A stretch of DNA of 64,000 nt from Scolanthus callimorphus (lineage: Eukaryota > Cnidaria > Anthozoa > Actiniaria > Edwardsiidae), in contig CM066915.1 of assembly GCA_033964015.1 (NCBI GenBank), forward strand, positions 10,687,573 to 10,751,572, given 5' to 3'. The notes under the pieces were generated by a model that was given only the letters and a program-made list of their open reading frames with translations, was not told the DNA's origin and made no database searches. Position 1 is the stretch's first letter; the number at the start of each line of letters is the position of its first letter. Below are positions 56,341-64,000 of the stretch, in pieces. The position numbers and the translations under genes are program-made.

Positions 56341-57780
56341 ACAATTAACGTTTCTTTGACTTCTTTGAACATTTCCCCTCGGTTGAAATTTTGCAAAACC
56401 TTGATTAGAAATTTGTCGTCTTATTTCCTCTCTCACAATGATCTTAACTGAGATTTGAGGCATGTTTAGACTAACACATGACATGTTTTTGATTTGCAAA
56501 ATCCGGAGATTCATAAATCGTTTTTTGCTTAGAGTACGGACTTGGCAAATACTCATTGTTGTACAGCGCGGCTAACAACGCAGGAGACGGATTTAAAGTT
56601 GCTGGCGTTGATGTCTGTTGAACACTGAGAAGAGGTTTTAACTGGTTCACAATATCTTGAGTGATTTGTTTTGCATTCACACTACTTGGCGTATCGGTCT
56701 CTTCCAAAACTGACTATTTCAGTTTGGCAAAATTCACTGCGGTTTCAAAAGTTTCAGGTTGTTGTCAAACAACGTACTCCTTAAGGTCTGGTTTTAACCC
56801 TCTAACAAAATGTTGTAGCCAACCAGTTTTGGCGATTTCCAATTTATTACACTGCCGACGAACATCATTAGCGTAATCTGTTGCCGATTCCGACTGTTTT
56901 TGTTTCCTCTTCTCCAGTTTCTGTAACAAACGCCAACGTGAAGCACCGGCCGAGAAATGATCTTTTATTGCTCTAACCAATTCAACAATCGTTAGGTCAT
57001 CTTTTTGTTCCAAGGAATTAAACCAACTGAGAGCATTTCCCTTTAAAAACAGAGGTAAGGCTTTGGCCTGCCTTTCTTCATCCCAATTACAAAATTGTGC
57101 TGTTCGAATAAAACTAGCAACAAATTCGGTAGCATCCTCAGTTTCTTCCCCTTTGAACTCAGGAAATGAGAGTGTCAAACCCCTTAAACTCAATGAATCT
57201 TTAAAAGCTGTTTCCAGGGCAGAGATATGGTGTTCCTTGACATCGTTTGCGAAACGGAAACTCCTAAACTCGTCACTGATTTGGTCCCTCATTTCTTGCA
57301 ATGCGTACCCCATTTCTTGAGGCTGCACTTGTAACACTGGAAATTTTCTCTCAGAACCATTTCCCGAAAATTGCTGTTGATCATGTTCATGATTTATTAA
57401 ATCATCTGGATAAACTGCTTGTTGTTCAGGCTCACAAAAATTGTCTTCAGCCACCCTTGGAGGCAAAAATTGATGCTGCTCAGTTTGACTCATTGAAACT
57501 TGATTTTGAGGAGTAGACTGGACGTGCATTCCTTCAGTCAAATGTGTTTCAAGTGCTGTCCTTAATTTTTGTGCCAAATTCCCTGACAAGTCATAGGAAA
57601 AATCAGAAAAGTCATCCCATTTGTATTTTGCATTGAAACTACTGATTCATCAGATGGGAGTGGTCTAGGTGGTGGAAACTCTTCAGACCACCTTGGAGTC
57701 CTATGTTGCGTTAATGATATATCGTCTAGATGCGTAGGTCTATATGAAGTTGAATGAAAATCGAGTGGCGGTCGAGGCAA
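56341..57780 (-). pseudogene. Ty3/Gypsy-like gag pseudogene
   Basis: The minus-strand frames give a Gly/Pro-poor N-terminus (PRPPLDFHSTSYRPTHLDD), a shift at ~57,600, LAQKLRTALETHLTEGM and a Gln-rich region. Then comes the retrotransposon gag domain: LSFPEFKGEETEDATEFVAS, NWDEERQAKALPLFLKGNAL, SWFNSLE, FSAGASRWRLLQKLEKRKQK and ATDYANDVRRQCNKL. Two in-frame stops (56,765 and ~56,717) and a shift at ~56,470 follow, then QRNVN, which would continue into the zinc knuckle at 54,471 if the LINE were absent. No LTR was recognised beyond 57,780. Confidence 0.85.
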
Positions 57781-60077
57781 ATCATATGTATTTTGAAGGT
57801 TATCCTGAGGCTCCGTATTAGTTGCTAAGCCTTGTGGTTCCGTAGATTTTCCGTGGCCGATTGAGCAGGCTCACCCTCGTCACAACTACAAAATTCTTGC
57901 CTTTCAGCCGCCGAGCCAGCTAAGGCTCGCGCTTTACTCCTGAGGAACGGCACATTGTCAGATTTCAATCAACAGAAACTAACTCCAAGTTACAAAAATA
58001 TCGACAAAGAAAAATGAGAAAAACGTTGACTAAAACAAAATAACGAATCGACAAGAAAACAGCATAACAGAGCGCGAACTACTTGTCTAATTATCCCCTC
58101 TAACAAAGAACGTATAAATAGCAAAAGAAAATTCCTTTAGAACTAAGTTGCTCTACATTAAGTACTAACATTGAAACTGAGCGACGAAACATAATTAATA
58201 AAGTATTATAATAAACTAAGCATCATCCCGAAGAAAAATCCTTTAAAGTGCTACTCAAGGCTGAAATTTTAATGACTTGTTTGATTGCACATTCAAAATA
58301 AGGAAGAATGTAGTTTATTTCGCGTTCATAGCTCTTTTGGTTACAGAGATATTCATGATTTTTGCTTATGCATATTAGCAAAAAATGACGTCACAACAAG
58401 ACAAGGGCTAAAGAGGCCAACAATGTTTGATGTATAATTATGTTTGGGATAATTAGATTCACTTCAAACTTTGTAATAACAAAGAAGAACCAATACCTCA
58501 TACATCCATTTGCTAATTAGTGTTTCCATGGTAACACGTTTGGCTATAGAAGTGATTCCTGGAAAAATAGGTAAAATCTGTGAAATATTCCCTAAGTTGT
58601 GACAGTCTTCGAAACTTCCTGATTTGTTTGTCAACACAACCCAGAGTATTTTGGCAAAGTATTTTAGTACTTCACTTGTAGGTGAATAAGTTTCAGATTT
58701 TTCCTATTTTTTAAACAGACAGCCCTAGTGTCAATAGCGTTACCATGGAAACAGTAATAAACATGTCAGAGGTTGTGGTTTTGGTCCTTCTTTATTATTA
58801 CCAAGTTTTAAGTGAATCTAACTATCCCAAACAGAATTATACATAAAACATTGTTTGCACTGTTTGCCACAGCTCCCAAGAAAGAGAAGAATAGCTTTAC
58901 CTTCCAAAGCCTCGGGTCTCCACCAATATTTTACCGGGTTCTCCACCATGTGTTAGATGGAGCTGTTTAACCGGGATCTTGGATTTGTCCTTCAGCAATG
59001 AAGACTTCGACTCAGCTCTTCTAACTTTGTTTGTAATTTCTTATCTCTGTCTTTCTCTTAATTTGTTACTCGATCTTTCTATTTCTCTCTATATATCTTT
59101 CTAATACAACTGGGCTCTTTCACCGTCCTTTTATGTGCTGAGACCAGACAAAAACCAGTGGGGTAAAGGAAATTCTATGACAATTTAAAGAAGCTTTTGA
59201 GTAGGAACGGGTAGAAATTTCTTGGTTAGCCAATCAGCCAAAATGTTATGATTTTCACTTGACTGAGTTGTCTCCTGTTCTAGCACATTCACATTAATTA
59301 TAGAAATGGTTACAGGTTTTCCTTAAAAATAGTTTGATCACGACTGCGCATGACCAAGACATCATGTTGCTACAAGTTCTACAACGCATGCTCGAAAGAT
59401 TACGTCACTACAAAGATTTTCCCTGTTTGTCAAACTATGATCTAAAAACCAAAACCAAGAGAGGTAGATGATCTCCAAGCTCGTACTGTTTAACCAAACT
59501 TTTATAAAACAATGAAGTCTTCTGAGCCTGTAGATCTACTCAAATTCAGCTGCGCAATCACAATCTCGCAACCCTCTTGATTTTAGTGTACAAAAGGTTA
59601 CATGCGGTAGGTCCGTGGACATGCTAACGCTCAATCGAAAGTTACCTTGACTTAATTTTCATTTGAAGTATTTTGTCTATATGTCATATCCAACAGTTAT
59701 CAATCAAATTTCCAAAATACCACTAAGTAAGTTTTTCCTTAAAAAGTGTCATGTAACACTGGTAAGAAAAACATAATCACAAGCAAGTCTTACTGTCCCG
59801 AAATAAAACAGATTCAACTGCCACTCGCATGCTTTACATGGCCTTGGTTGATTAGCAAATAACTTAGATCAAAACATACGAATTGGAACGCCTACAGTGT
59901 GCCAAGCTTTTGAACATTTGCGGAATGAATTATTGAACATAGAAAATGATTATCTTGCGTGAATCCCGTTTATGTACCATGAAAAACAGCTCATATTATT
60001 CTTGCGTACAACTGCGCGCCGCAAATGACGAAGTTATTATTATTCGTGTGCGCGGCATTGTGCATCTATACAATAAT
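57781..60077. other. gene-poor stretch with one palindromic element
   Basis: The first ~200 bases may be the 5' leader of the gag relic, but I cannot identify an LTR edge or primer-binding site. A TIR element lies at 58421-58852. The rest holds no supported exon. Confidence 0.4.
58421..58852. mobile_element. ~430 bp palindromic TIR element
   Basis: CAATGTTTGATGTATAATTA and GGGATAATTAGATTCACTT in the left arm pair with the right arm (~58,775-58,852). An inner pair GTTTCCATGGTAAC / GTTACCATGGAAAC follows the same symmetry. There is no coding potential. Confidence 0.7.
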
Positions 60078-60409
60078 AGTAACCCTTTCTCGCTGGTCCT
60101 CATTGTGCTCACTTAAGTTATGGGAAGGAGACCTGGCGAGCCCAGCGATTGCGTGAAACGAAACTAGGGGATGGTGGGTGGGAACAGCGAAACAAGGCGC
60201 CGTCAGGCCCCAGGAGCACAAGGAGATGAAAAAACACAACCAAATAAAGTAGCAGGATGGTAGAAGCGCCCCGCCTGCACGAGTAGAGCCAACAAGTGAT
60301 TACTATAATGAGTAGTGTCTTATGTTCACACTAACGAGGACCCGTGAGAATAGTAACCCTTTCTCACTGGTCCTCATTGTGCTCACTTAAGTTATGGGAA
60401 GGAGACCTG
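60078..60409 (+). repeat. two direct copies of a ~58 bp segment
   Basis: AATAGTAACCCTTTCTC then CTGGTCCTCATTGTGCTCAC and GTTATGGGAAGGAGACCTG occurs at ~60,073-60,135 and ~60,347-60,409. The second copy stops exactly where the 270 bp TIR element begins. Confidence 0.7.
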
Positions 60410-60679
60410 CAATCAGCGACAAAATTGTTGATAAAAATTACGCACGTACCCGCTTTTCTGTTAGAATCGCAAAGTCTTGTATCAACCAGTTTAAAATTCG
60501 CCTCTCTCACTCCTAAACCCCCAGCCCCCCATTTCAATGTTTTTTACCGACGCTAGAAACCTTGGGGATCAACATTGAATAGGGGGAAGGGGATTACTTA
60601 GATTTATTTTAGAATATTGGGTCTTAAGTATAGAAAACTGATTTTGAAAGCATTTATCAAGCATTTATGTCGCTGATTG
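60410..60679 (+). mobile_element. 270 bp TIR element, copy 1
   Basis: Starts CAATCAGCGACA and ends TGTCGCTGATTG, a perfect 12-base inverted terminus. The interior matches the copy at 62051-62322 at well over 90%. A 70-codon open frame spans it and the flank in both copies but is not a protein I recognise. Confidence 0.8.
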
Positions 60680-62050
60680 TCTGAGCTCCCGTGCGCGCGG
60701 TTTTTCCCGGTTTACGTCTAAAGGGACGGGTTTGATCAATTAAAAACTCCAAAGGTTTAAAGAGAACGATGCTTGCAAGAATCGAGGCGTTGTTTTGAGG
60801 TATTTTCTATGAAGTGCTGAAGTTCAGGGGAAAAGATCGTCATTTTTTATTTGCTGAAAATGACGTAGAAAATACCGCGCGCAGGAACAAGGCTATCAAT
60901 TGAACCTCTATGACTGCTGGAAATTTATCACATGCTTAACGAAGCGACCTAACAACATTAAAAGTTTATGTTTAGGTTAAATGCCCAAGTACATTGAAAG
61001 TGAGGTCTAAATCGAACGCTTAGCATTGAAATACAGGGTTTAAAAACGAAGATCGAAAATCTCAATTTCAGCTTACAGGAAAATTAAATGGACAGATGAG
61101 TTGCTCTGAACACGATACAGGACCTCATATTTTCAGGATATCTTGTCAAATTGGTTTCCTGATGCTATAGCATAAAACATTTTCATACAGGTCTTCGGAA
61201 ATATTGCAACTATTCGGAAACAATAACACCCTAGCCCGATTTTCTTCACATTTCTTGGTGAGCTGGGCGACAAGACAGTGAAAAATGCCGTCTTCCCAAA
61301 TTTTGTTGATATTTCTCAAGTATTTTAGGATGAAAAAGGCTAGAGAACGAGAATAATGCATTACTGACATTCTCTTGGAGAAAAATAATTATAATCTAGC
61401 AATATTTCGTACTTAAACCAAAAATGTTGCACGCTTAACGCTTAACCATCGGCTATCAAATATAGACAAAGAGCCTCAACTTCTCTTATTATAGTGTTCG
61501 CCATGGTTAAGCGTGAAATTAGACAAGGAAATTAATTTCGGCCAGGTAAAGTTGTTTTATCCTACTTTTTTGCTCACGTTATACTGCATTTATACTTGCC
61601 TTTAACTGGTGGTGATTGTAAGTCCCTATTTGAAAAACCTTTCAAAATATAGCACATCTTCCCGCGTTTCTTACGGAAGTGAGACACGGGTTATGACATC
61701 ATCGTCCCCACGGCTTTTGACTGTGATTTTTAAGAGAACTACATTCCTACAAACCATCGCTGACACAGGAAGTGTCCGAATTTTGTCCGACTTCAACATT
61801 CCTGACAGTGAGATTTCAAATGTAACGTTTAGCTTGAACATGCAGGTTAAAAAAAAATTCCATTGCTCATCTATAGGAGATTTTCTTTCAAGTACCCCAA
61901 TTTCCAGTGAAATTTCTCTTGATTGTTTACTGTAGAATGCTCGAAATCTTAGCTTCAAACACTTTAAAATGTCCTGCCTCCTCTTATTCTACCAATTGTT
62001 TGCCGTTAAAACCTTATTTATGTGTCATTTCCAAAAATCGATTTTTCAGA
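60680..62050. other. no supported gene
   Basis: Open frames at 61146-61370, 61609-61935 and 61671-61958 overlap on opposite strands without recognisable motifs. One (61609-61935) reads SSRVSYGSETRVMTSSSPRL and has no splice context. Confidence 0.35.
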
Positions 62051-62322
62051 CAATCAGCGACAAAATTGTTGATAAAAATTACGCACGTACCCGCTTTTCT
62101 GTTAGAATCGCAAAGTCTTGTATCAACCAGTTTAAAATTCGCCTCTCTCACTACTGAACCCCCAGCCCCCCATTTCAATGTTGTTTACCGACGCTAGAAA
62201 CCTTGGGGATCAACATTGAATAGTGGGAGGGGGGATTACTTAGATTTATTTTAGAATATTGAGTCTTAAGTATAGAAAACTGATTTTGAAAGCATTTTAT
62301 CAAGCATTTATGTCGCTGATTG
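62051..62322 (+). mobile_element. 270 bp TIR element, copy 2
   Basis: Same termini and orientation as copy 1, with a handful of substitutions and one-base indels. Flanks (TTCAGA on the left, TGGCTC on the right) show no clear target duplication. Confidence 0.8.
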
Positions 62323-62429
62323 TGGCTCCGCCCCAATGAAGCTATAACGCTAGACCTAAAACGGCGAAACTGATCCAATACAGAGGTGCTTATACTAAGG
62401 GGAGACAGGAGTGTCCCTACACTCAAGTC

Positions 62430-62740
62430 TCTCATAACTCCCCTTACTCAAATTCCCATTATTTAAAAACTCTTATTACTCAAAATCCTATTATTCAACA
62501 CCCCAAATACTCAAAGGGGTTTATAATATTAAGACCAAAATCCAGGGCTCACTGACAATTTAAGTAGACAGTATGAAAGTTAAACCGAATAGGCTATACC
62601 TAGTGATATTACCACAAGGAGGAGGCACAAAATATACACGAATGATGAAACGCGGGTTCTAAATACTGATGGCTATGCACATTCATCCTTTATTACACAA
62701 AACACCCATTACTCAAAACACCCATTACTCGAAACTATGC
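62430..62740 (+). repeat. ATTACTCAAAA minisatellite tracts
   Basis: Two clusters of CCCATTACTCAAAACA-like words (62,430-62,520 and 62,690-62,735), separated by unique sequence. Confidence 0.65.
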
Positions 62741-62991
62741 ACTCCAACAAATGGATGTACGTAATGTCACCGCAACATCGCACGAGGCCAAGCTGTGGTA
62801 AGGTGCAGCCCTGCCCTTCCACCTGACCGCTGCCGGCTCTCCCATTACTCAGAAGATAATTAAGATGTGCCAGTTGGCAAGCCCGTAAAGCTCCAACAGG
62901 GAAAACGCTGCACAGGGTAACCGTTTACATGCAAGTTACCCACACAATTAAGTAACGGCACCACACAGTATGTCTCTGCCAAATAGAATTC

Positions 62992-63045
62992 GGCGCCGCA
63001 TAGTAGACAAGGGTTGATGGCGCCGCATAGTAGACGAGGGTTGAT
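62992..63045 (+). repeat. 27 bp direct repeat
   Basis: GGCGCCGCATAGTAGAC plus AGGGTTGAT occurs twice back to back (62992-63018, 63019-63045), differing at one base. Confidence 0.85.
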
Positions 63046-63539
63046 ACAAGGAGTGCTGAGCCATGGGGTCGACGATCGGCTGGGCTCAATAACTTTACAC
63101 TCATAAGTATTTTACAAAACATCGCATAAGACACCAGCATAGACAACTGAAATCATGGTACCAGACAACAGCGTGAGCTAGGAGAGAAGTAAGGAACAAA
63201 ATCTACATGTAGCTGGGGGCTGAGAGAGCCCCAGCCGACCGTCGACCCCAGGCCCGCAACTAGGTTCCGGGTGGTGTAAGAGCAACTGAGCAGGCTCCCC
63301 CAGGGTCGACGAAAAAGTTATAAGGTACAAACGAATACAACTAATACCGTAAACGACCGACGTTGAACCTCAAAGACCGAGTGTAAAAAGGTAAAATAAA
63401 ATTATTTAAGAATTAAAATTCACCGACCAACATTCCGCGCCATAACCCAGCACATATATACTCCCTTACACCTATGTGACCCAAAGCCACTTGCATGACC
63501 CGCGTGACAGACCCAGCAATAAAATACAAAACTCGCGCA

Positions 63540-64000
63540 TACTCACGCACAGTCCTTCGCTGTCTTTACCGATAGAAAACCATCCCTATATTCGCGCACA
63601 GCCTTTTGCTTTTCCGGTAGAAACTATTCGTACACTAGCGCACAGCCCTTTGCTGTCTTTACCGGCAGAGAAAACTTTAAACCGCACTAGCGCAAAGCCG
63701 TTTGCTATCTTTACCGGCAGAAAAATTCAAACAATTACACCGCGCACAGACCTTTACTGTCTTTACCAGAAGAAAACTATCTGTACACTTGCGCACAGCC
63801 CTTTGCTATCTTTACCGGCTGAAAACTTTAAGCCGTACTAGCACAAAGCCGTTTGATATCTTTACCGGTAGAAAAAATTCAAACAATATCACACGCGCAC
63901 AGCCTTTTGCTGTCTTTACCGGTAGAAAACTATCCGTACACCCGCGCACAGCCCTTTGCTGTCTTTACCGGTAGAAAACTTTAATCCGTACTAGCGCAAA
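63540..64000 (+). repeat. higher-order tandem array of ~50 bp subunits, runs off the window
   Basis: Each subunit carries GCGCACAGCCCTTTGCTGTC or a variant, then TTTACCGG.AGAAAA. Three subunit types alternate, ending CTTTAAACCG, TTCAAACAAT and CTATCCGTACAC. AAAACTTTAA marks the composite unit at 63671, 63822 and 63977, giving periods of 151 and 155. The open plus-strand frames are repeat products, not a gene. Confidence 0.85.

Noticed and set aside
63476..63974. Two plus-strand ORFs with repeated LSLPAE-like blocks
   Set aside because: They are translations of the higher-order tandem array.

Overview
The window looks like a repeat-choked, AT-rich stretch of an animal nuclear genome, most probably an anthozoan cnidarian (coral-like). 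The reasons are: no bacterial-style gene packing; short coding exons flanked by GT/AG signals; several decayed non-LTR retrotransposons; a Ty3/Gypsy gag; a THAP/DDE transposase pseudogene; dozens of inverted-repeat elements; and a long decayed gene that I recall (from memory, unchecked) from cnidarian uncharacterised multicopy proteins. I see no tRNA, rRNA or CRISPR, and no intact, complete gene.

Layout. 1-5,400: a possible promoter with small exons, several inverted-repeat elements, a LINE endonuclease relic (- strand) and a C53/(AC)n microsatellite. 5,400-13,000: a ~5.5 kb element that opens with TTAA-GGTGACTC and contains a foldback element and a TGTAAAT-type satellite of ~195 bp period. 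13,600-14,900: a ~400 bp unit repeated three times with a conserved 39-40 codon ORF. 18,600-21,100: a hairpin element and a Drosophila-FB-like foldback with 10-bp repeats. 21,300-22,000: an L1-type ORF1 relic. 23,649-30,138: the largest protein-coding locus (Cys-rich N-terminus, a DDE-like core, a C2H2 finger and a SAP-like C-terminus), broken by stops, frameshifts, a deletion and a 1,532 bp transposon.

30,431-40,861: a ~10.4 kb giant inverted repeat whose two arms act as controls for each other. Insertions present in one arm and absent from the other can be delimited almost to the base: a LINE tail, a 1,905 bp element, a 409 bp hAT-like element and an 80 bp hairpin. 42,000-48,400: a second copy of a dispersed repeat, a TTAA half-element, a LINE C-terminus relic, a THAP-DDE transposase pseudogene and a 688 bp TIR element. 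48,800-53,500: a diverged tandem duplication whose two units each end in a putative small Cys-containing peptide exon; one unit holds a 1.76 kb TTAA palindrome. 53,600-57,800: a Gypsy gag/protease relic (- strand) with a LINE (+ strand) inserted at the first Cys codon of its zinc knuckle. 58,400-64,000: short TIR elements, minisatellites and a three-subunit tandem array that runs off the window end.

Almost everything recognisable is a mobile element or its debris, nested several layers deep. The most promising items for follow-up are the 23.6-30.1 kb protein family, the TTAA palindrome family, the giant palindrome and the paired peptide-like exons.
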